Positions 1 to 8,292 of a stretch of 35,717 bases of DNA are shown here, piece by piece. Source of the stretch: Oscillospiraceae bacterium (GTDB taxonomy: Bacteria > Bacillota > Clostridia > Oscillospirales > Ruminococcaceae); assembly GCA_018434245.1 (NCBI GenBank), contig JAHDPQ010000061.1:1-35717 (forward strand), in the 5' to 3' direction. Each line of letters opens with the position of its first letter. Position 1 is the first letter of the stretch. The position numbers were made by a program, and so were the translations under genes. A model generated the notes under the pieces. That model ran no database searches, had not been told where the DNA came from, and saw only the letters and a list, made by a program, of their open reading frames with translations.

Positions 1-50
1 ACTGCCTTCTAAGCAGTAGGCCCGGGGTTCGAGTCCCTGCTGGCGCGCCA
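1..50 (+). tRNA. tRNA-Arg(TCT), 5' truncated by window edge
   Basis: The 3' part of a tRNA is visible: anticodon stem ACTGC/GCAGT closing the loop CTTCTAA (anticodon TCT), a T arm with TTCGAGT loop, the acceptor 3' strand CTGGCGC, discriminator G and an encoded CCA at 48-50. The 5' acceptor and D arm lie outside the window. It is followed closely by tRNA-His and tRNA-Gln, so this is a tRNA cluster. Confidence 0.9.
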
Positions 51-56
51 GATGTG

Positions 57-133
57 GTGGATATAGCTCAGTTGGTTAGAGCGCCAGATTGTGGCTCTGG
101 AGGTCGTGAGTTCGACTCTCATTATCCACCCCA
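57..133 (+). tRNA. tRNA-His(GTG)
   Basis: Complete cloverleaf: acceptor GTGGATA (57-63) pairs with TATCCAC (123-129). The anticodon stem CCAGA/TCTGG closes the loop TTGTGGC with anticodon GTG. The T loop is TTCGACT and CCA is encoded at 131-133. The G at 56 can pair with discriminator C130, matching the extra G-1 that is the identity element of histidine tRNAs. Confidence 0.95.
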
Positions 134-190
134 ACAAAAAGCGGATAGAAGTCAGCGTTTTATGACACTGTCTTCTATCCACTCTCATAT

Positions 191-265
191 TGGGCTGTAG
201 CCAAGCGGTAAGGCAACGGACTTTGACTCCGTCATGCGTGTGTTCGAATCCCACCAGCCCAGCCA
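191..265 (+). tRNA. tRNA-Gln(TTG)
   Basis: Acceptor TGGGCTG (191-197) pairs with CAGCCCA (255-261). The anticodon stem ACGGA/TCCGT closes the loop CTTTGAC with anticodon TTG. The T loop is TTCGAAT, the discriminator is G262 and CCA is encoded at 263-265. It is the last tRNA of the cluster and is followed by a terminator. Confidence 0.95.
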
Positions 266-275
266 TCATTATACT

Positions 276-312
276 ACAAAAGAGTCTATGTTTCATAGGC
301 TCTTTTGTGTTT
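276..312 (+). terminator. Terminator of the tRNA cluster
   Basis: A 15-bp inverted repeat (276-290 with 294-308, one G-T pair, TTT loop) lies directly behind tRNA-Gln. The descending arm ends in CTCTTTTGTGTTTT, so the stem and T tract overlap as in intrinsic terminators. Confidence 0.8.
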
Positions 313-610
313 TGACAAGTCTATCAAGGAAATCATGCCGTGCTCGAACACCCTACCTACAATTATATTATATAAAATCATAACTACCATACCTCTATTG
401 CCTAATAAGCATTCGGTGTATGTGCAATCACACTATCTTCTTTTCCGAAATAGTAGTATACTAAAAAATAAGAAAGCGTAGAAAGGGTAGAACAAACAAC
501 CATTATGCATCTCAACTATAAATAATAGATAGACAGGTACCATTATTCTATTTTGGGATATCGAAGTCAAAAGATTTTGATATTTTTTAAATAAAGAAGG
601 AGAGATATCC
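313..610. other. AT-rich spacer without a gene
   Basis: No credible coding frame, RNA fold or repeat was found. The only clear element is the ribosome site AAGGAG just before the hemolysin-III gene. No promoter with both good -35 and -10 boxes could be chosen. Confidence 0.5.
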
Positions 611-1300
611 ATGGAATTACAGAGAAAGAGGATCGGAGGCACAGACATCCTGCTGCGTGATTCAAAAAGTCTTACCAGTGCTGCTCTGCATTTCTCCGGT
701 GTACTGCTGGCCTTTTGGGGATTGATTTTGCTTATGGCATCTGCTGGAAACCAGGCTGAGGATTTATTGGAAATCATATCCTATCTTGTTTTTGGGGTCA
801 GCCTAATCGCTCTTTACGGCGCTTCCACGGCCTATCATGTATTCTATATTTCAGAACCGGTTCACAACATTTTACGAAAGCTCGATCACATCATGATTTT
901 CTTTCTGATTGCCGGAACTTATACGCCCCTTTGCTTGATCACCCTCCAGGGTCCCATTGGCTGGGTTTTGTTCGGTCTCGTGTGGGGAATATCGATTGTG
1001 GGAACAATCATGAAGGTATTTTGGATCGCCGCTCCCCGCTGGCTGTCGGCACTCATTTACGTATTACTGGGATGGATGATTGTATTCGCCTTTGTGCCGC
1101 TTTCTCGCTCGCTGCCTACCGGTGGAATCATTAGCTTAGTAACAGGCGGTATCATTTACACGATAGGTGCTATTCTCTACGCTAAAAAAGTAGAGTTGTT
1201 TTCTTCTAAGTGGTTTGGCAACCACGAGTTGTTTCATATATTTGTATTATTGGGTTCTTGTTGCCATTACTGGATGGTATTACGCTATGTATCGGTATGA
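611..1300 (+). CDS. Hemolysin III / PAQR-family membrane protein
   Basis: A 229-residue, very hydrophobic protein with about seven membrane segments. It carries the family motifs: STAYHVF near residue 82, KLDHIMIFF near residue 98 followed by AGTYTPLCL, and GNHELFHIFV near residue 204 followed by CCHYW. The spaced Ser, Asp and His residues are the putative metal site of the hemolysin III/TrhA/YqfA group, relatives of the adiponectin receptors. These are inner-membrane proteins linked to membrane-lipid or energetics homeostasis; the name hemolysin is historical. The start is fixed by AAGGAGAGATATCC before ATG. It stands alone between the tRNA cluster and a gene remnant, so the context says nothing about its role. 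Confidence 0.88.
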   Translation: MELQRKRIGGTDILLRDSKSLTSAALHFSGVLLAFWGLILLMASAGNQAEDLLEIISYLVFGVSLIALYGASTAYHVFYISEPVHNILRKLDHIMIFFLIAGTYTPLCLITLQGPIGWVLFGLVWGISIVGTIMKVFWIAAPRWLSALIYVLLGWMIVFAFVPLSRSLPTGGIISLVTGGIIYTIGAILYAKKVELFSSKWFGNHELFHIFVLLGSCCHYWMVLRYVSV

Positions 1301-1397
1301 TGCAGACGTAATCCTATAGAATGTTGGCAGTAGATTGAAAAGCTCTTGGGCAGCAAACTTTCCCCGCTTCTGGGTAGGCTCCGGCTCCACCACCTCC

Positions 1398-1831
1398 AAC
1401 AACCACTGCCATTGGCAATGCGGTGGTAAGCCCCAGTGAATACCTGCCCCATCTCTTTCGCTTGGGGGGCAGCCTCTTTGACGACAGCGGGCGGATGTGT
1501 CTGGTCACTCCCTCGGCGGCAACCGCTCTGGAAAATTATATTGATAGTTACAACTATTCAGACAAAACCGTTTACCAGTGGTGGAAAGGAGCCCTAGAGG
1601 GTTTTGCCAATGGCTCGGCCGCCATGACAGTGGTGTTTATGAACTACGCCTCGGACATTGTCAATTCCCAAAATGCCAGCATTGCAGGCAAAATCGGTTA
1701 TGCTACCGTTCCCGGCAACAAACCCCTGCTGGGGGGCGGCGTAGTGGGAATTACCCGCAGACTCTGCAACGGGCTCAGCGGAAAAGTGACAAAACATTTA
1801 TTCCCCGGAAGGCATAAGACCCTCCGGGGAA
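1398..1831 (+). pseudogene. Truncated, internally deleted copy of the LacI-SBP regulator gene
   Basis: This stretch repeats the 3' third of the gene at 8293-10461 with only a handful of substitutions. Bases 1398-1760 match 9757-10118. The copy then jumps directly to the equivalent of 10406, losing about 286 bases and shifting the frame, and it runs on through the old stop codon region. There is no start codon context, DNA-binding region or ribosome site. The segment encodes the C-terminal part of the solute-binding domain (residues around LENYIDSYNYSDKTVYQWW). It is a dead duplicate in the same orientation as the parent, about 8.4 kb away. Confidence 0.9.
1801..1831. terminator. Hairpin at the end of the regulator copy
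   Basis: TTCCCCGGA (1801-1809) pairs with TCCGGGGAA (1823-1831). The matching position in the full-length gene (around 10440-10470) has lost the second arm. The copy therefore seems to preserve the ancestral 3' end. It could also stop transcription coming from the minus-strand gene to the right. No long T run follows, so terminator activity is moderate at best. Confidence 0.45.
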
Positions 1832-1882
1832 TATGGTTGATGTACCTATAAGGTTGGAGAATACCAAGCCTGGTATCGAGTG

Positions 1883-2919
1883 CTAAATGTTCCAGCCGTT
1901 GCAGCGGGACTCTCGGTTGATAACATGCATTTCGATGGAGTATACCTCCAGATTTCCCTGGGAATTGGCAGCGATGCAGGCGGCGTATTTAAAGCGAGGA
2001 CCGCTGCCGTTGCGATAAAAATGCACCTGGTTGACATACCGAGCCGGAGTAGTAGTATGCAGTCCGGTAATACGGTTGGTGGCAGCGTCACTGGAATCAT
2101 AGATAAACTGAAGTTCGTGGAGCCACATCTTGTCGTGGTTGCTGCCACCGTCCGGTTCACCAAATACATACACCTTGTTTTCATCGCTGAGCAAAAGATT
2201 AATTCCCTGAAACTCTTTGATCTGGTTGTTGTCACCATACAAAATGGGGGGTCCTAGAGGTTGGAAACTGCCCTGGCCGATCTGGCTCTGGTTATTGATA
2301 TACAGCTCTAGGCGGCCTGCAGCGCGGATAGCCAAAATCCACTGGCCGTTACGCTTGGTAAGACCCAATGCCGAAGCAATCATCTTGTCTCCCCAGCGGC
2401 CAAAGCTCCACTGGGTAATCTCTTGGATGTTGCTTTCATCGGAGATATCATAAAATCGCACCAAAGATCGGTCGGAACGAACCGTCGGCACACCGGTCTG
2501 ATAATCTTCCATCCCCACAGCCAGAACGTTTTCAGCTACCTGAATTCCATCCGGGTGAGTCATGACACGGCGGTCGTTGTTGTCAATTTTATCTGGCATC
2601 AGAGGGTTTTGCTCGTTTTTGATTTGGTAGTAGTCCAAGCCTTGTACCGCCTTGGAGCCTTGATTGTTTTTTATGACATAGAAATAGGGGCGATCGGAAC
2701 TGGTGCTGCTTTGGTTAAACACACTGCCGGAAACAATAAATTCGCCGTTTCCATCAGCTTGCACATTCCCTGATGGTGGGAAATAAGGTCGGCGGATTGC
2801 CCCGAACCGGGTGCGCGGTCAATATTGGTCAGCTTAAAAGCCTTTCCATTGCCAGCCACATGACTAAGATCGGCAAATTTCTGTTCGAGATTGGAAACCC
2901 TGTGTACCGTAGCAAACAT
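1883..2919 (-). pseudogene. Protein of unknown function, broken by one frameshift
   Basis: Two frames read as one protein. The first starts at ATG 2919 behind a strong site (AAGGAGATTACT) and runs through MFATVHRVSNLEQKFADL to SADLISHHQG. The second continues as VQADGNGEFIVSGSVF to the stop at 1883. They join around 2765-2770, where one missing base would restore QGNVQADG. The restored product is about 345 residues, soluble, without signal peptide or membrane segment. It is rich in Gly, Asp, Asn and aromatic residues in repeated beta-strand-like blocks (for example VRFYDISDE, WILAIRAAGRLELYI, KVYVFGEPDGG), which suggests a beta-propeller-like fold. No family was recognised. It is last in the minus-strand cluster but has its own promoter. 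The frameshift could be real decay or a sequencing error. Confidence 0.6.
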
Positions 2920-2990
2920 AGTAATCTCCTTTCGATTGCGGTTGACAAACCAATGTCCTAAAGCCTCTTACGCGCTAAATACCTATAGAG

Positions 2991-3019
2991 ATAATAAGCA
3001 AAGATTTACGAATTTCAAT
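2991..3019 (-). promoter_or_regulatory. Putative promoter of the frameshifted 1883-2919 gene
   Basis: On the minus strand TTGAAA (3019-3014), a 17-base spacer and TATTAT (2996-2991) lie in an AT-rich gap between the metallo-beta-lactamase-like gene and the gene starting at 2919. The match is good but the region is generally AT-rich, so chance is possible. Confidence 0.45.
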
Positions 3020-3050
3020 TTATTTTTTATATAATTTTCAAATAATTCAA

Positions 3051-4112
3051 TCATTTTGTATGATAGTGTAAGCATGATTGCGAAGAATTAGCTAAGCTCG
3101 GATTTATCAAAACTTCTTGCTTGGCTGGTTGACCGGACTGCGTCTTAGAAATATCGGCACCGCATGGGCGATCCCCAACTCTCGGTTTGCCCTCCAATAG
3201 AAAGCGCACGGAAGGATGATGCAACTCATTGTCTTTCCACAGGAGCGCATCGGTAAAAAGCACCTTGCAACCTTGGCCTTGCAGCAATGCAAGTACCTCG
3301 TGGCTGGGGCAGTTATCGGTTCTATCATTGGAAACGCAAATGACCGTACTGACAGGCGAGAGCTGTTTTAACAGGTCAGGGGTAAGGCATTGCCGGTGAC
3401 CATGATGGGGCAGCTTGAGAATATCGCAAGGACCCGGCTCGGTTCCCTGCCAGTGAGTCGTTCCCAAATCACCGGGCAGTTCAATTTCCCAGCCCTTCCA
3501 AGAAAGTCGTATGCGGATACTGGTATCGTTAATCCAACTATCCAGATCGGCAAGGGAGCTGCTTTCCATCCCGGACCGGATGGTGCTTTGCCAGATGGCA
3601 TCCTGTTTGGCACACAGGGCGCTGTCCCCGGAAAAAACGCTTGCCTGCAGATTTCCTGACCCAAGAAGATTCTCGCCTTGGGATTGATGGATCCGGCGGA
3701 TGATGGTACCTTTGGCCTTCAGCTGCTTCAGGCTCTTACTGAAGATGTTGTATGCGGTGCAGAGATTTTCCGCCCCGGGTGAAAGGGAGCGCCGGCCCAT
3801 GAGCTGCTTACCCCAAAAGCTCTCGGGTGGGAGGTGGTTACACCACACTTGGCCGATGGTACAATGCTCCATCACTTGGGCTAGCCCCCCTACATGATCT
3901 AGATGGAGGTGGGTGATCACCACCAGATCGAGATGCTCCACCTTCTCCATTTGTAAAAAGCCTGCGGCACTGATGCGGGCGGAACCTTCCGGTACAGGGA
4001 TATGAACATCGCCGCAATCCACCAGCATGGCAAAGATAGTGCGCTTCCCCTCCAACTCCCGGACTAAAATGCAGTCCCCATATCCCACGTTGACAAAATC
4101 AATCAGGAGCAT
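3051..4112 (-). CDS. Metallo-beta-lactamase-fold hydrolase, ComEC/Rec2-like domain
   Basis: A soluble protein of about 353 residues with the metal-binding signature THLHLDHVGG near residue 65. It opens with LIDFVNVGYGDCILV and continues with LVDCGD, as in the stand-alone metallo-beta-lactamase domains related to the ComEC C-terminal domain. Further metal-site candidates are LPGDLG and LKLPHHGH downstream. Such proteins hydrolyse phosphodiester or other ester substrates; the substrate here is unknown. I prefer the ATG at 4112, nine bases after AAAGG, over the ATG at 4121, which has no usable spacing. The start overlaps the end of the transporter ATPase gene by 14 bases, so the two are translationally coupled. 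Its job in the importer operon cannot be read from sequence. Confidence 0.8.
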   Translation of the reverse strand: MLLIDFVNVGYGDCILVRELEGKRTIFAMLVDCGDVHIPVPEGSARISAAGFLQMEKVEHLDLVVITHLHLDHVGGLAQVMEHCTIGQVWCNHLPPESFWGKQLMGRRSLSPGAENLCTAYNIFSKSLKQLKAKGTIIRRIHQSQGENLLGSGNLQASVFSGDSALCAKQDAIWQSTIRSGMESSSLADLDSWINDTSIRIRLSWKGWEIELPGDLGTTHWQGTEPGPCDILKLPHHGHRQCLTPDLLKQLSPVSTVICVSNDRTDNCPSHEVLALLQGQGCKVLFTDALLWKDNELHHPSVRFLLEGKPRVGDRPCGADISKTQSGQPAKQEVLINPSLANSSQSCLHYHTK

Positions 4113-5178
4113 TTCCCTCATCCTTTAACACATGGAGTTTCGGCAGATCCAGATGAATGCGCACCTTGCCGGAGATGGCTCCGGTTAAACCGGGGTTGGA
4201 GTCGTCTACAATGAGAGTGTGGTTGTTGCACCTAACAAAATAGCGAATGTAGCGTCCCAAAAAGCTGTAGTTTTCAATTTCGCCTGTTAGCTGCCCCTCT
4301 CCGGAACCCTCCTCGCGAACGGTCATGCATTCGGGCCGGACCATAACAATGCAGCGGTCTCCTTCATCAAGATTCACCTTTGTATCAAAGGTAAGGGGCT
4401 GATTGTGGTACCCAACCGTCATCGTCTTTCCGTTGTAAGATTGCACCACACCGGGAAGGAAGTTGACCGTGCCTACAAAATCGGCCACAAAGCGGTTAAC
4501 CGGGCGAAAGTAGATGTCCCAAGGGGTTCCCAGCTGTTCGATCCGCCCCTTGCGCATGACAGCAATGATATCCGACATGGAAAGAGCCTCGTCCTGATCA
4601 TGGGTGACATACATGGCGGTGATTTGGAGCCGCTGCTGAATCTGCCGCAGCTCGGTGCGCACCTCCACCCGCAGCTTGGCGTCCAGATTGGAAAGGGGTT
4701 CATCCAGCAGAAGAATTTCCTGCCCCATAATTAGCGCCCGGGCAAAGGCCACCCGCTGCTGCTGCCCCCCGGAAAGCTGCTTGGGAAAGCGTTTTTCCAG
4801 ACCGGTAAGGTTAAACATTTCCAGCATCTCGGCCACCCGGCGGTCCCTTTCTTCCTTGGGGGTTTTCTGCAGCTTGAGGCCGTAGGAGATATTCTCGTAC
4901 ACCGTCATGTGAGGAAAGAGGGCGTATTCCTGAAACACCAGCGGGGTGTTCCTCTTAAAAGGTGGCAGACCATTCATCCTCTGACCGTCAATGAACACGT
5001 CCCCTTCTTCCGGCTCCGAAAAACCGGCCAGCTGGCGCATCAGGGTGGTTTTTCCACAGCCCGACGGCCCCAGCAGGGTGACAAAACTCCCCTTGGGAAT
5101 ACACAGAGAGATGTTGTCCAGTGCCACAAAATCGTCAAAGCACTTGGTAACGTTTCGAAATTCGATAAAGTTTTCCAT
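4099..5178 (-). CDS. ABC transporter ATP-binding protein, Fe(3+)/AEP/polyamine type
   Basis: About 359 residues. Walker A GPSGCGKTT lies near residue 40, followed by the Q-loop region around VFQEYALFPHMTV. The signature LSGGQQQRVAFARAL, Walker B ILLLDEPLSNLDAKLR and switch histidine in YVTHDQDEALS follow. A C-terminal extension of roughly 120 residues (after RPVNRFVADFVGTVNFLPG) is a TOBE-type regulatory domain as in FbpC and PotA relatives. It energises the two-domain permease encoded just upstream (13-base gap). The start at 5178 is set by AGGAGGGAGAGAGAC before ATG; reading further upstream would run into the permease gene. The general class is certain, the substrate is not. Confidence 0.93.
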   Translation of the reverse strand: MENFIEFRNVTKCFDDFVALDNISLCIPKGSFVTLLGPSGCGKTTLMRQLAGFSEPEEGDVFIDGQRMNGLPPFKRNTPLVFQEYALFPHMTVYENISYGLKLQKTPKEERDRRVAEMLEMFNLTGLEKRFPKQLSGGQQQRVAFARALIMGQEILLLDEPLSNLDAKLRVEVRTELRQIQQRLQITAMYVTHDQDEALSMSDIIAVMRKGRIEQLGTPWDIYFRPVNRFVADFVGTVNFLPGVVQSYNGKTMTVGYHNQPLTFDTKVNLDEGDRCIVMVRPECMTVREEGSGEGQLTGEIENYSFLGRYIRYFVRCNNHTLIVDDSNPGLTGAISGKVRIHLDLPKLHVLKDEGNAPD

Positions 5179-5191
5179 GTCTCTCTCCCTC

Positions 5192-6841
5192 CTATAGCTC
5201 CAGCCGGATGCCCTGCCGCCGAAGCACAGCCTGCGAGACCTTGAGTACCGTAAAGGCGATGGCAATCAGGGTGATGGTAAAGGCGGCGGCACTGCCCCAC
5301 TGGCCGGTTTCCACCAGACCCATAATGGAGATGGTGCCCACAATGGTGCGGGGAGCGTACAGAAAGATCACCACGCTCAGGCAGGTGACCGACCGCAGAA
5401 AGCTCAGCACAAAACCGGACATAAAAGGCCCCTTGAGCAAAGGCAAAATTACATCCCGAAAGCTTAGAAAGCTGCTGGCCCCCAGATTGAGGGCGGCGTC
5501 CTCCACCGAAGCGCCGATCTGCTGTAGTCCGGCGGTACAGGCGCTGTAGCAGGTGGGGATATTCCAAAACAGCAGGGCCAGCACCATAATGGCGGCGGTT
5601 CCGGTCAACTCCAACGGGGGCTCGTTAAAGGCCATGACAAAGCCGATGCCCAGAAAGATGCCCGGAATGGCTCCCGGCAGAATGGCCAGAAAATCTAGCA
5701 GACGATTGACCCCCACCTGCTTCTTCTGGACGATGTAGGCCAGCACCATAGCCAGCAGGGAGGCCCCCAAAGAGGCCAGCAGGCCAAACTTGATGCTGTT
5801 CCAGATCTGCCCGCCTTTCTGAAGGACATACTGCATGTTCTGCAGAGTCAGACTCCAATCGTATCCCCACGCTTTGGTGAAGGCCCCCAGAGCTAGAGAG
5901 CCGTAGACCAGCAGCACAAAGAGAGAAACCGCCATGGTCAGGGAAAAGAGTCCCCACTTGACCCAGGCCGGGGTCCTTAGGGGAACCAGGGAGATTTCCT
6001 TGCCGGTGATGGTGACGTAGGAGCGCTTGCCCACCCAGAACCGGTTGATGATGAAAATCCCCAGAGCCGGAACCAGCAGGGCACAGGCCAGCACCGCCGC
6101 GGTGTTCATGTCGTACCAGCCGGAAATCTGCATGTAGGCCTCGGTGGGCAGCAGAGCCATATCCCCGCCAATCATCATAGGGTTGCCAAAGTCGCAGAGC
6201 ACGTTGACCGCCGCGATCAGGGCTCCCCCCGCCACTCCCGGGCGGCACAGGGGCCAGAACACATCCCGGAACACCTGCCAACGGCTGGCTCCCATATTGT
6301 AGGCGGCGTACTCCAGATTGGGGGATATTTTTTGCAGCACACCCAAAATCACCGAGTAAGCGTAGGGGAAAAAGGTAACCGTTTGAACGATCCAAAGTCC
6401 CAGCTTGCCATAAATATCCACGTGGAGTCCCAGAAGCCCCTTGGTGATAATCCCCTGAATCCCAAACAGCAGAATGTAGCTGAGAGCCACAATAAAGGGA
6501 GGCGACACAATGGGCAACAGTGCCACAAAGCGAAATAAGCCCTTGCAGGGCACATCCAGACGGGCCACCACATAGGCAAACAGGAAGGCCACCGCCGTAC
6601 AGGACAGGGTGGAGACAAGGGTCATAAACAGGCTGTTTTTTAGGGCGCTGATCCAGCGCCGCTTAACAAAGAGCTGGATGAAATCCGATGCCTGAGGCAC
6701 TGTGATTACCTTGATGACCGGCCAGACGGTGAAATAGCTCACCAGTAATATAATGAACACGATTGCCACCAGCAACAGAGGTTCATTTTTCAACCGCTTT
6801 ATTTCCTTGATTGATTCGCGCAGGGTTGTACCTGCCGCCAT
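5192..6841 (-). CDS. ABC transporter permease, two fused permease domains
   Basis: A 549-residue integral membrane protein with about twelve membrane segments. Two homologous binding-protein-dependent permease halves are seen: the first carries the EAA loop region around YAAYNMGASRWQVFRDVFWPL, the second around DAALNLGASSFLSFRDVILPL. This double-length layout is typical of the ferric-iron (FbpB/AfuB) and 2-aminoethylphosphonate permease group, so one polypeptide forms the whole channel. The start at 6841 follows GGAGAGGTGAGCAT; an upstream in-frame extension has no ribosome site and would overlap the intergenic hairpin. It lies between the binding protein and the ATPase genes. Confidence 0.93.
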   Translation of the reverse strand: MAAGTTLRESIKEIKRLKNEPLLLVAIVFIILLVSYFTVWPVIKVITVPQASDFIQLFVKRRWISALKNSLFMTLVSTLSCTAVAFLFAYVVARLDVPCKGLFRFVALLPIVSPPFIVALSYILLFGIQGIITKGLLGLHVDIYGKLGLWIVQTVTFFPYAYSVILGVLQKISPNLEYAAYNMGASRWQVFRDVFWPLCRPGVAGGALIAAVNVLCDFGNPMMIGGDMALLPTEAYMQISGWYDMNTAAVLACALLVPALGIFIINRFWVGKRSYVTITGKEISLVPLRTPAWVKWGLFSLTMAVSLFVLLVYGSLALGAFTKAWGYDWSLTLQNMQYVLQKGGQIWNSIKFGLLASLGASLLAMVLAYIVQKKQVGVNRLLDFLAILPGAIPGIFLGIGFVMAFNEPPLELTGTAAIMVLALLFWNIPTCYSACTAGLQQIGASVEDAALNLGASSFLSFRDVILPLLKGPFMSGFVLSFLRSVTCLSVVIFLYAPRTIVGTISIMGLVETGQWGSAAAFTITLIAIAFTVLKVSQAVLRRQGIRLEL

Positions 6842-6863
6842 ATGCTCACCTCTCCTTATATAG

Positions 6864-6898
6864 GGAAAACTCCCCGCCCACGGGGGTGGGGAGTTTCC
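6864..6898 (-). terminator. Intergenic hairpin between binding-protein and permease genes
   Basis: Bases 6864-6879 pair with 6884-6898 (GGGGAGTTT and CCCC cores, one bulge), a GC-rich stem directly behind the binding-protein stop codon and before the permease start. There is no T tract, so it more likely attenuates transcription or protects the mRNA 3' end, giving more binding protein than permease. Confidence 0.6.
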
Positions 6899-6917
6899 GA
6901 TGTTGGTATCGCCGTGT

Positions 6918-8033
6918 TTAGCCGCGGTTGGCGGTGATTTCATTTTCGAACCACTCCACCACAGAGGGCTTCATCTCCCCGGCTTTGGCCCGGTTGTAAT
7001 CCACCAGATCCACCTCGTCAATGGTGGGCAAGCCCTCGGGAGCAGCCACATCCTCCCGCACCGAGTAGCGGTTGGCAATATCCCGGTTCAGCTCCCCGGC
7101 CTCTTTGGTCAGCAACCAATCGATGAAAGCCTTCCCGTTTTCCGGGTTGGGGCCGCCTTTGACCAGTGCCGCTCCGCCAATTTCGAAGGCAGTCTTTTCG
7201 GGGATGACAATCTCCATGGGGTAGCCCTGCTTCTGGGTTTTAAAGATGTCGTGAACCCAGGACATTCCCACGATGAATTCTCCGGTGGCCACAGGGCTGA
7301 TGCAGTCGCCCGCGCCCTTGTAGTAGTGGTGAACCACCTGATCCAGCTTCTTCAGATACTCTTTGCCGGCGTCCTCGCCCAGACGGAAGATTTGGTTGGC
7401 GCAGAAAATGTAGCCGCCTCCCGCTGTCGCCGGGTTGGAGGTGACAAAGACATCCTTGTAGCGTGCATCCAGCAGATCGTCCCAGGTTTTGGGCCGTTCC
7501 AAACCCTTGGGGGCCAACTCGGCATCAAAGCGGTCGGTGTTGATGACGATGCCCAGAACCCCCATGTACCAGCCGTTCCAGTAGCCGTTTGGGTCTGTAA
7601 ACATGGGGTCGATGTCGGCCATGTTGGGAGAGGTGTACGGATCAAAGGCGCCCACTACGCCCAAGGGATCGTACAAGTCGACCGAGCCGCCCACCATCAC
7701 GTCCGCCTTGGGATTGGCCATCTCTGCCTGCACTCTGGCAGCCAGATCTCCGCCGCCAAGACGAATATACTCGATCTCTATGCCGGTCTGCGCTTTGTAC
7801 TCCTTCTGGATGGCAAGGATATCGTCCTCGTTGAGGGCGGTGTAAACCACCAGATTTTTGCTGCCGGATGCGGGCTCGGCAGGTGCGGGGGCTGCGGGGG
7901 CGGGAGCCGATTGGCCGGCGGAAGATGCCGGCGGGGGAGTTTCGTCCGGACTGGCCGCACCACCTCCGCACGCGGTCAGGCCAAGTACCAATACGAACAT
8001 CATCAGGATAGACAGAATTTTTGTGTTACGCAT
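6918..8033 (-). CDS. Extracellular solute-binding lipoprotein, ferric-iron/AEP importer type
   Basis: A 371-residue protein with a lipoprotein signal peptide (LVLGLTAC then GGG) and a Pro/Ala/Ser-rich linker at residues 28-57. The mature domain begins NLVVYTALNEDDILAIQKEY, the family start for type-2 periplasmic proteins of the Fe(3+)/thiamine/phosphonate group. Internal landmarks are ADVMVGGSVDLYDPL and GYWNGWYMGVLGIVINTD. It should be anchored outside the membrane and deliver substrate to the permease encoded next. The classical paired tyrosine iron ligands are not obvious, so iron is not assured; organophosphonates or a phosphorylated sugar remain possible. The ribosome site is AAGGAGAGC, and a consensus promoter lies upstream. 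Confidence 0.9.
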   Translation of the reverse strand: MRNTKILSILMMFVLVLGLTACGGGAASPDETPPPASSAGQSAPAPAAPAPAEPASGSKNLVVYTALNEDDILAIQKEYKAQTGIEIEYIRLGGGDLAARVQAEMANPKADVMVGGSVDLYDPLGVVGAFDPYTSPNMADIDPMFTDPNGYWNGWYMGVLGIVINTDRFDAELAPKGLERPKTWDDLLDARYKDVFVTSNPATAGGGYIFCANQIFRLGEDAGKEYLKKLDQVVHHYYKGAGDCISPVATGEFIVGMSWVHDIFKTQKQGYPMEIVIPEKTAFEIGGAALVKGGPNPENGKAFIDWLLTKEAGELNRDIANRYSVREDVAAPEGLPTIDEVDLVDYNRAKAGEMKPSVVEWFENEITANRG

Positions 8034-8061
8034 ATGTGTATCGCTCTCCTTTCAGTGTGTT

Positions 8062-8093
8062 AGGTAGCCTTGGATTTCCAGGATTTGCTACCT
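8062..8093. promoter_or_regulatory. Inverted repeat at the importer transcription start
   Basis: AGGTAGC (8062-8068) and GCTACCT (8087-8093) form seven-base perfect arms overlapping the predicted +1 (about 8089) of the importer promoter. A smaller TGGA-TT-TCCA repeat sits inside. It could be a repressor operator or a 5' mRNA stem-loop. Confidence 0.4.
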
Positions 8094-8095
8094 CC

Positions 8096-8124
8096 AGTAT
8101 AGAGAGTAAATTTGAACGTGTCAA
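8096..8124 (-). promoter_or_regulatory. Sigma-A promoter of the ABC importer operon
   Basis: On the minus strand a perfect -35 TTGACA (8124-8119), a 17-base spacer and -10 TATACT (8101-8096), about 60 bases before the binding-protein start. This near-consensus promoter would need a repressor, which the divergent LacI-type gene may supply. Confidence 0.8.
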
Positions 8125-8223
8125 TAGTTTTAACCAAATTTTAAGTCTTTTTGGATATATTGCTGCGATTGACCACTGCTCCATTGTCAAATAACACAAA
8201 TTTATTTAGTTTTGTCTAATCTA

Positions 8224-8252
8224 TTGTCAAACGTATCAAATCCATGTAAACT
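8224..8252 (+). promoter_or_regulatory. Promoter of the LacI-SBP regulator gene
   Basis: TTGTCA (8224-8229), 17-base spacer, TAAACT (8247-8252), about 40 bases before the GTG start. The spacer begins with AACGTATCAA. A near copy, AACGTGTCAA (8115-8124), overlaps the -35 of the divergent importer promoter, so the two may be shared operator half-sites. Confidence 0.6.
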
Positions 8253-8292
8253 AAGGATAGAATATAGGACGCACCAAAAAGGAGGCAGGAGG

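Noticed and set aside
9-296. Minus-strand open frame across the tRNA genes
   Set aside because: It reads through three folded tRNAs on the other strand and has no protein features.
5040-6395. Alternative-frame minus-strand reading frames inside the permease gene
   Set aside because: Gly/Arg/Ser-rich out-of-frame translations of a well-defined permease.
6900-8063. Long plus-strand open frame (387 codons) opposite the binding-protein gene
   Set aside because: It is antisense to a gene with clear lipoprotein and family features; its translation is Gly/His/Val-rich with no recognisable domain and no suitable ribosome site.
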